Of a DNA stretch of 56,513 nucleotides, positions 1 to 8,077 are shown piece after piece (the stretch's first letter is position 1; every line of letters starts with the position of its first letter). Both the position numbers and the translations under genes were made by a program. Under the pieces are notes generated by a model that was not told the DNA's origin, did not search any database, and worked only from the letters and a program-made list of their open reading frames with translations. This stretch comes from Ilumatobacteraceae bacterium (lineage in GTDB: Bacteria > Actinomycetota > Acidimicrobiia > Acidimicrobiales > Ilumatobacteraceae): the NCBI GenBank assembly GCA_017853385.1, contig JAFMJR010000005.1, forward strand, positions 1 to 56,513. Direction: 5' to 3'.

Positions 1-287
1 AGGTGTCTATTGCCAAAATTGGTGGCGAAACAGTGTGGTCAACCACTTCTCAAACCGCACAACCCCCTCTTCGCGCGTTAACTGAGCCAACCACCATGCG
101 TATTTCGCTTGACCATGTACCGTTACTTGAAGGCACCTATTACATCTCTGTTTCGTGCACTGACTCAACAGGAACCACCGAGTACGACCATTGCCAAAAT
201 TGGGTTCGATTTGACGTACACCAAGAACATCTCTTTGAAGATGGTCTGGTTTCTATTCCATCAAAATGGAATATTCAGCAACGGTAA
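1..287 (+). CDS. Polysaccharide ABC transporter ATPase, C-terminal fragment (Wzt-like)
   Basis: This is the 3' end of a gene that begins before the window; the reading frame is already open at base 3. The roughly 94 visible residues are a beta-rich domain with an LLEGTYYISV segment and end near FDVHQEHLF, which resembles the C-terminal carbohydrate-binding domain of Wzt-type ATPases. Those domains recognise the end of a polysaccharide chain before export. No Walker motifs are visible because the nucleotide-binding domain lies outside. The next gene is a matching permease but on the opposite strand, and the two stop codons touch (285-287 and 288-290). The family assignment rests on a short fragment plus the neighbour. 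Confidence 0.6.
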   Translation, partial: VSIAKIGGETVWSTTSQTAQPPLRALTEPTTMRISLDHVPLLEGTYYISVSCTDSTGTTEYDHCQNWVRFDVHQEHLFEDGLVSIPSKWNIQQR

Positions 288-1097
288 TTACAGTTCTTCA
301 GCCACTCGACGGGAAAGTCGAGTAAAAATCGCCCAACCGGCGATAAAGACGGCAACCGAAATCACCACCACATAGAGCATTTCACCCCACTGCGGTGCTG
401 CACCTCCGTACAACATATGTCGAAATGTGAGAATGAACACTGCCATTGGATTCCACGTCATGATGAAATCAATTACTGCAGGAAGTTTGCCCTCTAAACG
501 ATCCGGTGTATAGATAATTGGTGTTGCAAAAAACATCACCTGGATCAAAATGCTCCATAGGTACCGGAGATCGCGGAAAAATACCGCTGCAGCAGAAAGC
601 GCGAGTGCAAAACCTGATGCGTACACCGCCAGACAAAGCATCAGCAAAATTGCAACTGGCAGCCACGGAATAATTGGGCTTCCCGCGATGATTAGTGCGA
701 CCGCCAACAGCGACATTTCAATGGACCATTGCACAAAGCAAAAAATGACTTGAGAGATCACGAGTGTTTCTCTGGCAAATGCCACTTTTCTTACAAGTGA
801 TGCATTGCTTAACAACGAATTCATTCCAAGGTTTGTTACTTGTGAGAAAAATCCCCATGGCAGAATTCCGCACAACAGATACAGCGCATACACATTCAGG
901 CCTGATGGCTCACCAATCGGCGCAGTTGCGCCAAACACCACGCCAAATACAAACGAGTAAATCAGCATGCTTGACAGTGGATTCAGTAGCGACCAAGCCC
1001 ACCCCAAAAAGGAACGTCGATACTTCGAGCGCAACTCGCGCAGTGTGAGATTCCACAGCAAGTTGCGGGATTCAAGGAGTTCGGTTACGGCTTGCAC
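288..1097 (-). CDS. ABC-2 type polysaccharide export permease (Wzm-like)
   Basis: A 269-residue inner-membrane protein with about six hydrophobic segments and the N-terminal signature of ABC-2 polysaccharide permeases (TLRELRSKYRRSFLGWAWSLLNP). It also has the late ATPIIYTPD segment and the NPMAVFILTFRHMLYGG motif typical of O-antigen or teichoic-acid exporters such as Wzm/TagG. It should pair with a Wzt-type ATPase to move a lipid-linked glycan across the membrane. The start is GTG at 1095-1097, giving MQAVTELLESR. The likely partner ATPase is convergent rather than co-directional, which is unusual for this pair. Confidence 0.85.
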   Translation of the reverse strand: MQAVTELLESRNLLWNLTLRELRSKYRRSFLGWAWSLLNPLSSMLIYSFVFGVVFGATAPIGEPSGLNVYALYLLCGILPWGFFSQVTNLGMNSLLSNASLVRKVAFARETLVISQVIFCFVQWSIEMSLLAVALIIAGSPIIPWLPVAILLMLCLAVYASGFALALSAAAVFFRDLRYLWSILIQVMFFATPIIYTPDRLEGKLPAVIDFIMTWNPMAVFILTFRHMLYGGAAPQWGEMLYVVVISVAVFIAGWAIFTRLSRRVAEEL

Positions 1098-1127
1098 AGT
1101 GATGAAAACCTTACCAATCCTTCATTG

Positions 1128-1210
1128 TGGGCGAGGGGGGACTTGAACCCCCACGTCCTTGCGAACACTGGCACCTGAAGCCAGCGCGTCTGCCATTTCG
1201 CCACTCGCCC
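1128..1210 (-). tRNA. tRNA-Leu (anticodon CAG)
   Basis: On the minus strand the acceptor arms GGGCGAG (1204-1210) and CTCGCCC (1129-1135) pair over 7 bp, with discriminator A at 1128. The anticodon stem CTGGC/GCCAG encloses the loop TTCAGGT, giving anticodon CAG. A long variable arm (TGTTCGCAAGGACG) and the T-arm GGGGG-TTCAAGT-CCCCC fit a class II leucine tRNA. The 3' CCA is not encoded; the genome reads CAA after the discriminator. Confidence 0.95.
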
Positions 1211-1274
1211 GAATGGATGTTTCACCTTACCAACGCAGTATCTGCACACCAACAGGTGCAAATATGCACGCGTG

Positions 1275-1280
1275 TAGTAT
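1275..1280 (+). promoter_or_regulatory. -10 hexamer TAGTAT, probable leaderless promoter
   Basis: TAGTAT lies 7 bases before the ATG at 1288. This spacing puts the transcript start at or next to the initiation codon. No convincing -35 is visible. It is one of several TANNNT-N6-9-start arrangements in the window. Confidence 0.4.
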
Positions 1281-1287
1281 TTATTTA

Positions 1288-1608
1288 ATGTCTCACGCAC
1301 ACGATGCTCATGACGAACATGATCCACTCGCTGACTTGCGTGACGCTTCACGTGATCGTCTGCTCACCGAAATTGGCATGCTACGCAAGCAAAACGGCGC
1401 TGCAGAACTCGCAGCTGCAAAACGCGAAGTATTGGCCTCTCGGGATGCCGTGTATGGAATGAGTGCCGAATTGGGCGAATTGCGTGCTCAACTCAAAACT
1501 GATGTGAAAAATGCTCGACAGGCAATGATGCAAGCACCTACCTGGCGTGTTGGAGCATTTGTGCTTCGACCACTAAATCTCGCAAAACGATTGCTGCGCA
1601 AAAAGTAA
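1288..1608 (+). CDS. Small coiled-coil protein upstream of a glycosyltransferase
   Basis: A 106-residue protein I do not recognise. It begins with a His/Asp-rich stretch (MSHAHDAHDEHD), then has Ala/Leu/Glu/Arg-rich sequence over about residues 20-75 that should form a coiled coil, and ends with a basic segment (LAKRLLRKK). I start it at ATG 1288 because the longer open frame would run through tRNA-Leu. Its stop (1606-1608) abuts the ATG of the glycosyltransferase at 1609, so the two are almost certainly cotranscribed and translationally coupled. A scaffold or partner role for the glycosyltransferase is only a guess from context. Confidence 0.7.
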   Translation: MSHAHDAHDEHDPLADLRDASRDRLLTEIGMLRKQNGAAELAAAKREVLASRDAVYGMSAELGELRAQLKTDVKNARQAMMQAPTWRVGAFVLRPLNLAKRLLRKK

Positions 1609-3168
1609 ATGCCGCGCTTTAGCATCGTTACTCCTGTTTACAACCCACCAGCAAAAGCGCTGAAGGCGTGTATCAAGTCAGTGCGTAAACAAAACTTTGA
1701 TGATTGGGAATGGTGCATCGTTGATGACTGTTCAACACAACCTCATGTGCGACGAATCTTAAGCCGGTTTGCCGCAAAAGATGCACGTATTCGAGTGATG
1801 CATCGATCTCAAAATGGTGGCATTGTTGCGGCGTCGCAAGATGGCCTTGACATGGCTATTGGTGAATTTGTTGCACTGCTTGACCACGACGACGTGATTG
1901 CAAAGCATGCACTTTGGCGTGTTAACGAAGAGTTGCGTTCCGACGAAACAATTGATTATCTCTACACAGACGAAGACAAAATTGATGCACAGGGTCGACA
2001 CTACGACGTATTTCGAAAACCAGAATTCGACCCAATTCGGTTGCGCGGACAAAACTACTGCTGTCACTTTTCTGTATTTCGAAACTCGCTTCTCGACGAA
2101 ATTGGCGGATTTCGCGAGGGTTTTGACGGCTCACAGGACTATGACTTGATTTTGCGTGCAACAGAACGCGCTCGAAAAGTTGCTCACATTCCTCGAATTT
2201 TGTATCACTGGCGCGTGGTTCCAGGCTCTGCCGCAGGAGATGTACACGCAAAACCATACGCGTATGATGCTGGGAAAAAAGCCGTTGAGAGCCATTTTGC
2301 ACGACAAGGCATTTCGGCGACTGTTGCAAAATTAAATCCGGGCAGTTATCAACATCGCTTCAATTCCACACAGCTTTCGGTAAAACCTCTTGTCAGTATT
2401 GTCATTCCCACTCGCGGCGACACTTCGCGCATCTGGGGTGCAGCAACCTGCATGGTGGAGAACACCGTCAACACAATTTTGAAGAAAACCACATATCCAT
2501 CGTTTGAAATTGTGGTTGTGCGCGATGTGAATACTGATGGAACCATGGTGCACCCATTTAATGTGCCGAATGCAAAAAATGTTTCTTGTATTGACTTCTA
2601 TGAGGATTTCAATATTGCCGCTAAATGGAATGTTGGCGTTCTCGCCTCCCGTGGTGAAATTGTTGTAGTCCTTGACGACGACACCCAAATTGCATCACCA
2701 GATTGGCTTGAACAACTTGTTGGACAATTTCAATTTCGCAACGTTGGTGCAGTTGGGCCACTACTGCAATTAGAAGATGGCCGCCTGTACAGCGCCGGTG
2801 TGAGCTTGCGACCAAAGCCCCGTCATGTGTCCCGTGGAGAGTCCTCGAATCACATCGGATGGATGGGTATACACAGTGTTGCTCGAACCGTTACTGCCGT
2901 GGGTGGATCATGCATGGCGTTTCGACGCAGTGCTTTTGATGAAGTTGGTGGATTCTCTGAGAATTATCAATACATGTATGCAGACATTGACTTCTGTTTA
3001 AAACTTAACTCCATCAATTTGGCAACGGTGTGGACACCGGAGGCCAAGGTGTATCACTTTGATGCTCGAACCCGCGGCGCAAGTACTGCTGATGGCGACC
3101 AAACACAGTTTGAGAAACGTTGGGGCAGATTGAGTGGTCAAGATGCTTACACCCGAGGAAACGCCTAG
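1609..3168 (+). CDS. Two-domain family 2 glycosyltransferase
   Basis: A 519-residue protein with two GT-A modules in series. The first (about residues 3-235) shows FSIVTPVYNPP, CIVDDCS, a DHDD metal-binding motif and the LYTDEDKID segment common in O-antigen and rhamnan glycosyltransferases. The second (about residues 262-505) shows PLVSIVIPTRG, EIVVVLDDDTQI, GGSCMAFRRSAFDEVGGF and YADIDFCLKL. Such proteins add sugars to cell-surface polysaccharides at the cytoplasmic membrane face. There is no membrane segment. It directly follows the small coiled-coil gene and lies near the Wzt/Wzm-like exporter, which fits polysaccharide synthesis. The sugar and acceptor cannot be read from the sequence. 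Confidence 0.85.
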   Translation: MPRFSIVTPVYNPPAKALKACIKSVRKQNFDDWEWCIVDDCSTQPHVRRILSRFAAKDARIRVMHRSQNGGIVAASQDGLDMAIGEFVALLDHDDVIAKHALWRVNEELRSDETIDYLYTDEDKIDAQGRHYDVFRKPEFDPIRLRGQNYCCHFSVFRNSLLDEIGGFREGFDGSQDYDLILRATERARKVAHIPRILYHWRVVPGSAAGDVHAKPYAYDAGKKAVESHFARQGISATVAKLNPGSYQHRFNSTQLSVKPLVSIVIPTRGDTSRIWGAATCMVENTVNTILKKTTYPSFEIVVVRDVNTDGTMVHPFNVPNAKNVSCIDFYEDFNIAAKWNVGVLASRGEIVVVLDDDTQIASPDWLEQLVGQFQFRNVGAVGPLLQLEDGRLYSAGVSLRPKPRHVSRGESSNHIGWMGIHSVARTVTAVGGSCMAFRRSAFDEVGGFSENYQYMYADIDFCLKLNSINLATVWTPEAKVYHFDARTRGASTADGDQTQFEKRWGRLSGQDAYTRGNA

Positions 3169-3171
3169 AAT
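3166..3171 (+). promoter_or_regulatory. -10 hexamer TAGAAT before fhaA, probable leaderless promoter
   Basis: TAGAAT begins on the glycosyltransferase stop codon (TAG, 3166-3168) and lies 6 bases before the GTG at 3178. This fits transcription starting at or just before the start codon. Confidence 0.4.
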
Positions 3172-3177
3172 ATAAGC

Positions 3178-3804
3178 GTGTTTGCGATCGCCCGTCGGCG
3201 CGGAATTCGACCTATCACCATTGGCCGCCAACTTGTTGCCACCATGGACGACATTGCCCTCAGCAACAATGGTGAAGTTCCTTCTACTTACAAAGTATGT
3301 GTTAGCCCAAGCAATCTTGAGTTACTCAGCCCGACCCTAAAACCACTTGCTCACGAACTTCGTCAGGCTGTTACTCACCACGCCAACAACGAAGGGTATT
3401 TGCTTTCGGGTGAACCGGTTATCAGTTTTGAACATGATGAAAACCTTGGTCAACACGACTGCATCGTGACTCCATCAGCAATTTCATCTGTTCCGATGGA
3501 ACAAACAGAAATAGCACCAGTTCAACAAGACACCCATACTTTGGTTTTGCAGGACGGCGCTCGCCATGAACTCTCCAATACGCGCTACACCATCGGCCGC
3601 CAAACCACATGCGACATCGTGATTTCCGATAACAATGTCAGCCGAGTACATGCAGAATTGCGTTTTAGTAACAACACATGGTCGATTGAAGACCGAGGAA
3701 GCACCAACGGAACACGCATCAACGGGAATCTGATTGTCGAACCAACGCAACTCACCCCTGGTGATGCAATTGGTTTTGGTTCAGTGACGATTCATTTCGA
3801 GTGA
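3178..3804 (+). CDS. fhaA: FHA-domain protein, FhaA-like
   Basis: A 208-residue protein with an N-terminal DUF3662/FhaA domain (about residues 5-100: GIRPITIGRQLV, then YKVCVSPSNLELL) and a C-terminal forkhead-associated domain (about residues 118-208: YTIGRQTTCDIVISD, VSRVHAEL, GSTNGTRING). FHA domains bind phosphothreonine peptides; in mycobacteria FhaA recognises phosphorylated cell-wall proteins. It heads the fhaA-pstP-pknB block, which supports a role downstream of PknB. The frame has a stop 10 bases upstream, so GTG 3178 is effectively the only start. The usual N-terminal leader helix of FhaA is largely missing and the central linker is short. Confidence 0.85.
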   Translation: MFAIARRRGIRPITIGRQLVATMDDIALSNNGEVPSTYKVCVSPSNLELLSPTLKPLAHELRQAVTHHANNEGYLLSGEPVISFEHDENLGQHDCIVTPSAISSVPMEQTEIAPVQQDTHTLVLQDGARHELSNTRYTIGRQTTCDIVISDNNVSRVHAELRFSNNTWSIEDRGSTNGTRINGNLIVEPTQLTPGDAIGFGSVTIHFE

Positions 3805-3832
3805 TTTCTCCACAGAAATCAGGAATCACACA

Positions 3833-4936
3833 ATGATTCAACTCAAACACGGTGTAGCAACCGACACCGGCAATGTTCGCCCGCAAAACGAAGATTCGTA
3901 TCTTGCTTCTTCCCCGCTGTTTGCTGTTGCCGATGGAATGGGCGGGCACAATGCTGGTGAGGTTGCATCCGCTCTTGCAACTAGCTTGCTTCACAAACAC
4001 TCTGTCGGCAATACGCTTTCCACCGACTGGTTGGTTGACACGATCACCACCATTAATCGCACTATTCACGAGTCGGCAGCAGAATCAATTGAGCGAAGAG
4101 GGATGGGCACGACAATCTGTGCACTTTCGCTTGTTGAGCCAAATAACAACAACGGGGCACCTCAAGTTGCACTTGCAAACGTTGGCGACTCTCGCATTTA
4201 TTTGAGCCGCGCTGGCAATTTTCGCCAACTGAGCGTTGACCACTCATATGTACAAGAGCTCGTCACGCAAGGTTTGATTTCGGAAGAAGAAGCTCGAGTT
4301 CACCCGCGACGGAACATCGTTACTCGCGCTCTCGGCATTGATGATCGAGTAGCCGTAGATACCTGGATGGTTCCTGTTTTCCCCGGCGATCGATTTATCT
4401 TGTGTAGTGATGGTTTAGTTGATGAAGTTCCTACTGCAGACATCGCAGAACTTGCTAGCCAACAAGACAATCCGCAAGTCATTGCTGACGCTCTTGTCAA
4501 TCTGGCAAAACGAAACGGTGGGCGTGACAACATCACGGTTGTTGTAGTTGACGCATACGGTGATGCCACTACAGAGCAAGAGCCAGTAACCGCAGATCAA
4601 CCGCCGGCTAAGCGTGCGTTGAATCCGTGGCTGATAAGTGCCGTCGTTGGTTTTGTGTTAGCAGTTTCATTGTTTTTTGTTGGAAAAAACGCACGTTCTG
4701 GATACTTCTTAGATTTTGAAAACTCGTCACCCTCTGCTTCGGTATGTATTCAGCGAGGCTCCAGTAATCAGGTGTTGTGGTTTTCTCCCACACGCGAGAC
4801 GTGCTCTGACCTGAGTAAGAACCAACTTCCCAAGATTTATCAACAGCGGGTCAATGAACATCTTCGTTTTACTTCCGTAATTGATGCACAGCGCTTCATT
4901 GCAGCTGTGAAAAGAGCTTTGGTGCTCAATGACTAA
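3833..4936 (+). CDS. pstP: PP2C-type Ser/Thr protein phosphatase PstP
   Basis: A 367-residue membrane phosphatase that should remove phosphate from PknB and its substrates. The PP2C fold (residues 1-240) has its metal-binding motifs: GNVRPQNEDS (about 13-22), ADGMGGHNAGE (33-43), NVGDSRIYL, a CSDGLVDEV motif and GGRDNITVVVVD. A single membrane helix follows at about residues 263-284 (NPWLISAVVGFVLAVSLFF), then an extracytoplasmic tail of about 80 residues with two cysteines. It follows fhaA after 28 bp and overlaps pknB by 8 bp, so kinase and phosphatase are coexpressed. Confidence 0.93.
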   Translation: MIQLKHGVATDTGNVRPQNEDSYLASSPLFAVADGMGGHNAGEVASALATSLLHKHSVGNTLSTDWLVDTITTINRTIHESAAESIERRGMGTTICALSLVEPNNNNGAPQVALANVGDSRIYLSRAGNFRQLSVDHSYVQELVTQGLISEEEARVHPRRNIVTRALGIDDRVAVDTWMVPVFPGDRFILCSDGLVDEVPTADIAELASQQDNPQVIADALVNLAKRNGGRDNITVVVVDAYGDATTEQEPVTADQPPAKRALNPWLISAVVGFVLAVSLFFVGKNARSGYFLDFENSSPSASVCIQRGSSNQVLWFSPTRETCSDLSKNQLPKIYQQRVNEHLRFTSVIDAQRFIAAVKRALVLND

Positions 4937-6809
4937 TAGCAATATTCCTCTTGTCAATGATCGCTACCGCGTAGAGCGCAGCATTGGTCGCGGAGGCATG
5001 GCCGAAGTGTTTCTCGCTCACGACTTGTTACTCGACCGACCAGTCGCGTTGAAAGTGTTGTTTCCCGAATATGCAATTGACCCAACATTTGTTGAGCGGT
5101 TTCGCCGAGAGGCTCAGTCTGCTGCTGCACTCACCCATCCCAACATTGTCGCCGTTTACGACTGGGGCAAAGTAAATGCCACGTACTTCATTGCCATGGA
5201 GTACGTGGAGGGCAAAACGCTTGCCACAATCTTGAAAGAGCGCGGACGCCTTTCGCCAATACATACCTGCGACGTGATCGCAGAAGTTGCTTCGGCATTG
5301 AGTTTCGCTCACGAAAATGGAGTGGTCCACCGCGACATCAAACCAGGCAACATTTTGATAGGAACAAGCGGACAAGTAAAAGTTGCAGATTTCGGAATCG
5401 CCCGCGCGTTAGGAACCGGAGTCGATGAAGCACTCACAGAGATTGGTTCGGTCATGGGTACGGCAACCTATTTGTCACCCGAGCAAGCTCAGGGCGCTCA
5501 ACCTGATCCGCGGAGCGACATTTATTCACTTGGCGTCATGATGTACGAGTTGGTGGCAGGTAAAGCCCCATTTGTTGGTGAATCCGCAGTTGCGATTGCT
5601 TATCAACATGTTCACAACATTCCGACACCGCTTCGAGACTTGGTTGCCGATTTACCGCGTGGCTTTGAATCTGTTGTTGCAAAATGCATGGCAAAAAATG
5701 CTGCGCGGCGCTATGAAAATGCCACGCTTGTTCGAGAAGATATTCGCCGCATTATTGATGGAACAGAGACGCTTGCTCTCAATGAAGCGCGTGGAGTTGC
5801 CAAAGAAATCGCGCTGTCTGACACAGCAGAAATTCCTGTTGTGGTATTGCCGCCGTATGAAGAAGTGTCCACGGAGTTCACTTCTGTTGACCCCAAAAAG
5901 CCAGCAATGGTTATTGGTGGCACCGTCATTGCATTGGTTCTACTCGCAGTCATCATTTTTGTTTTCCGAACGGTTGGAGGAAGCAGTAACACACTGCCTT
6001 CCGTTGTCAACCTTTCGATAGATGCAGCACAAGAGCAACTTGCGGCATTGGGCCTTACGGTGGTGCCAAACGAGCTTCCACAAGACGGAGTGGCTCCCGG
6101 CGTGGTGTATGACCAGAGCCCTGCAGCAGGGTCGTCCTTTGAAATAGGTGATGCAATCACCTTGACCTATACCCCTCGAGCTGGAAGCGTGATGGTTCCT
6201 CCAATTCAGGGATTGTTGTATGACGCAGCCGTTGCGCAAGCAACTGCAGTTGGGCTCACTATCGAAATAACCGAGGAGCGCGTTGACCCCACGACACCGA
6301 TTGGCCAAATCATTTCACAAGATCCTGCTGCGACGGTTTTGCTTCCTGCAGGAAGCCCAATTCGTGTGGTTGTCTCAAAGGGTGGTCCGTCAGTTGCTAT
6401 TCCAAATGTTGAAGGTCAGGCAACAGACGCCGCACAACAAGTGCTTATCGGTGCGCCATTCTTATTCAACGTGACGCTTGCCGAAGAGCAAAGCACTTCG
6501 GTTACCAAAGGGCGAGTGATTCGCACTGAACCCCCAATTGGCACATCGGTTGCATCTGGTAGCAGTGTGACCGTGGTGATTTCTGGTGGTGGAAATCAAT
6601 CAACTGTTCCCGATGTAACTGGTCAATCTGAGGCAGATGCAAAGACCTTGCTGAACAATGCAGGCTTGGTCTGGGAAGTGCGTTATCAAAACGTTCCTGC
6701 CGGCGACGAAAATGATGGCAACGTTATTTCGCAAAGTTTGCAACCCGACACACAAGTGAACCCTGGTTCAAAAGTGATGTTGATCGTAGGACGAGCGTTA
6801 TCTAACTAG
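4929..6809 (+). CDS. pknB: PASTA-domain Ser/Thr protein kinase PknB
   Basis: A 626-residue transmembrane kinase that senses muropeptides or lipid II outside and phosphorylates cell-wall and division proteins inside. The kinase domain spans about residues 13-275, with the glycine loop GRGGMAEV, catalytic Lys42 (VALKVL), HRDIKPGN (134-141) and DFG (154-156). Thr/Ser residues lie in the activation loop before the [10 protein letters not shown] segment. One membrane helix lies at about 327-347. Four PASTA repeats follow (about 355-626). The start ATG overlaps the pstP stop. Its stop TAG shares a CTAG tetranucleotide with the stop of the convergent trpG. No rodA, pbpA or second kinase gene is adjacent, unlike mycobacteria. 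Confidence 0.96.
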   Translation: MTNSNIPLVNDRYRVERSIGRGGMAEVFLAHDLLLDRPVALKVLFPEYAIDPTFVERFRREAQSAAALTHPNIVAVYDWGKVNATYFIAMEYVEGKTLATILKERGRLSPIHTCDVIAEVASALSFAHENGVVHRDIKPGNILIGTSGQVKVADFGIARALGTGVDEALTEIGSVMGTATYLSPEQAQGAQPDPRSDIYSLGVMMYELVAGKAPFVGESAVAIAYQHVHNIPTPLRDLVADLPRGFESVVAKCMAKNAARRYENATLVREDIRRIIDGTETLALNEARGVAKEIALSDTAEIPVVVLPPYEEVSTEFTSVDPKKPAMVIGGTVIALVLLAVIIFVFRTVGGSSNTLPSVVNLSIDAAQEQLAALGLTVVPNELPQDGVAPGVVYDQSPAAGSSFEIGDAITLTYTPRAGSVMVPPIQGLLYDAAVAQATAVGLTIEITEERVDPTTPIGQIISQDPAATVLLPAGSPIRVVVSKGGPSVAIPNVEGQATDAAQQVLIGAPFLFNVTLAEEQSTSVTKGRVIRTEPPIGTSVASGSSVTVVISGGGNQSTVPDVTGQSEADAKTLLNNAGLVWEVRYQNVPAGDENDGNVISQSLQPDTQVNPGSKVMLIVGRALSN

Positions 6810-7393
6810 CGAACTGCTGCAGCAACGCGCTGCGTAAAGTTGCGAATCATGTCATGACCAGAAGTAGTGAGAATACTCTCTGGATGAAACTGCACTCCCT
6901 CAACATCGAGGGCGCGATGACGAACTCCCATAATCATTCCTGATTCTGTTTGTGCAGTCACAGACAACACGTCGGGAAGAGTTTCGCGTTCAATGATGAG
7001 CGAGTGATAGCGCGTTGCTGGCATCGGATTTGGCAGATTCGCAAACACGCCTTCGTTGAAGTGATGAATTGGCGATGTTTTGCCGTGCAATAACTCTGGT
7101 GCACGCACCACATTTCCGCCGTACACCTGACCAATTGCTTGGTGACCAAGACACACACCAAAAACCGGAATTCGACCTGCAAATTCTTCAATTGCTTCGC
7201 ACAAAATTCCTGCGTCTTCTGGTCGCCCCGGCCCGGGTGATAACAACACTCCATCAGGCTGTAATGCTGCGGCGTCACGCACTGACATTTCATTGTTCCG
7301 AATGACCACGGGTTCTGCACCGAGCTCACCAATGTATTGCACAAGGTTGTAGACAAAACTGTCAAAGTTGTCGATTACCAGAATGCGCGTCAC
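6806..7393 (-). CDS. trpG: Glutamine amidotransferase subunit of anthranilate/aminodeoxychorismate synthase
   Basis: A 195-residue class I glutamine amidotransferase that supplies ammonia to chorismate for tryptophan or folate synthesis. Visible are [12 protein letters not shown] at the N-terminus, the oxyanion motif [11 protein letters not shown], the nucleophile Cys81 in GVCLGHQ, and the His170/Glu172 pair in VQFHPES. The start is GTG at 7391-7393. A trpG/pabA gene next to pknB and crgA is a known actinobacterial arrangement. No synthase large subunit lies nearby, so trpG and pabA cannot be told apart; one protein may serve both. It overlaps pknB tail to tail by 4 bp. Confidence 0.92.
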   Translation of the reverse strand: MTRILVIDNFDSFVYNLVQYIGELGAEPVVIRNNEMSVRDAAALQPDGVLLSPGPGRPEDAGILCEAIEEFAGRIPVFGVCLGHQAIGQVYGGNVVRAPELLHGKTSPIHHFNEGVFANLPNPMPATRYHSLIIERETLPDVLSVTAQTESGMIMGVRHRALDVEGVQFHPESILTTSGHDMIRNFTQRVAAAVR

Positions 7394-7442
7394 GACTTAA
7401 GCCTGCCAGAACAATGCCTCGGGTGAAACCTCATTTTTGATC

Positions 7443-7448
7443 TACACT
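7443..7448 (+). promoter_or_regulatory. -10 hexamer TACACT before crgA
   Basis: TACACT lies 9 bases before the ATG at 7458, so transcription should start only a few bases before the codon. I see no clear -35 in the trpG-crgA divergent gap. Confidence 0.35.
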
Positions 7449-7457
7449 GAAAGTCTC

Positions 7458-7802
7458 ATGGCGCCAAACAAACGACGAACCGGCGGACGCACCACTCCAA
7501 AAGGAACGCAGTCCAATCATCGCTTACACGAGACGCACCGTCTCGATCACGCGGACCCCAAGTCGATGCATGGCAACAATATTGCCGAGGCTTCTTCGCG
7601 CTACACCCCGCCGATTGCACGCGAAGTACGCGTGAGCCCAACTTGGGTGCCAGTGCTGATGTTTGTATTACTGGGCCTTGGAGCACTGGTGATTTTGTTT
7701 TATTACCTAGGACTCGTACCTGGCGGTCGCAGTAACTGGTATCTCTTTAGTGGACTTGCCTGTGTGCTTGGCGGCTTGTTTACTGCCACTAAATATCACT
7801 AG
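7458..7802 (+). CDS. crgA: Cell division protein CrgA
   Basis: A 114-residue membrane protein of the CrgA family, which in actinobacteria links FtsZ, FtsQ and peptidoglycan synthases at the septum. A basic, polar N-terminal half (MAPNKRRTGGR and on) precedes two membrane helices at about residues 63-82 (WVPVLMFVLLGLGALVILFYYL) and 93-110 (YLFSGLACVLGGLFTAT), with the usual short C-terminal tail. I start it at ATG 7458; an in-frame TTG at 7437 is possible but lies before the likely transcription start. The N-terminal extension is longer than in most CrgA proteins. The position beside trpG and pknB matches Mycobacterium. Confidence 0.88.
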   Translation: MAPNKRRTGGRTTPKGTQSNHRLHETHRLDHADPKSMHGNNIAEASSRYTPPIAREVRVSPTWVPVLMFVLLGLGALVILFYYLGLVPGGRSNWYLFSGLACVLGGLFTATKYH

Positions 7803-7805
7803 TTG

Positions 7806-8063
7806 CTACTCAATCGGAGCAACAAACTCCATATCTTCTAAACAGTGCCGCGGTGGTGGCGGATCTTGATCCGGAGCCATCACCATTCGCAACTCCACTC
7901 CGCACACACCACAGCGATATCGCACGTTGATCCTGCGCATTTCACCAGGAGGTGGAGGTGGAGGTAGTGGTGATGTCATGCTGCGCAACATGCCAATACC
8001 CGTGCGCCAAATCACCATCAGCATGACCACACCAATGAGGAACCAAACTACGGTTCCAAACAT
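7806..8063 (-). CDS. Small membrane protein with a Cys-containing tail
   Basis: An 85-residue protein I cannot assign to a named family. It has one N-terminal membrane helix (about residues 3-22, VVWFLIGVVMLMVIW), a six-proline run, then a short domain with CGVC and one later Cys (RHCLEDMEF), which could be half of a metal-binding ribbon. The start ATG at 8061-8063 is 15 bases after the stop of the thiolase, so it is probably the last gene of that transcript. It ends 4 bases from the end of crgA, tail to tail. Confidence 0.6.
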   Translation of the reverse strand: MFGTVVWFLIGVVMLMVIWRTGIGMLRSMTSPLPPPPPPGEMRRINVRYRCGVCGVELRMVMAPDQDPPPPRHCLEDMEFVAPIE

Positions 8064-8077
8064 TGCTTCAGCCTGAC

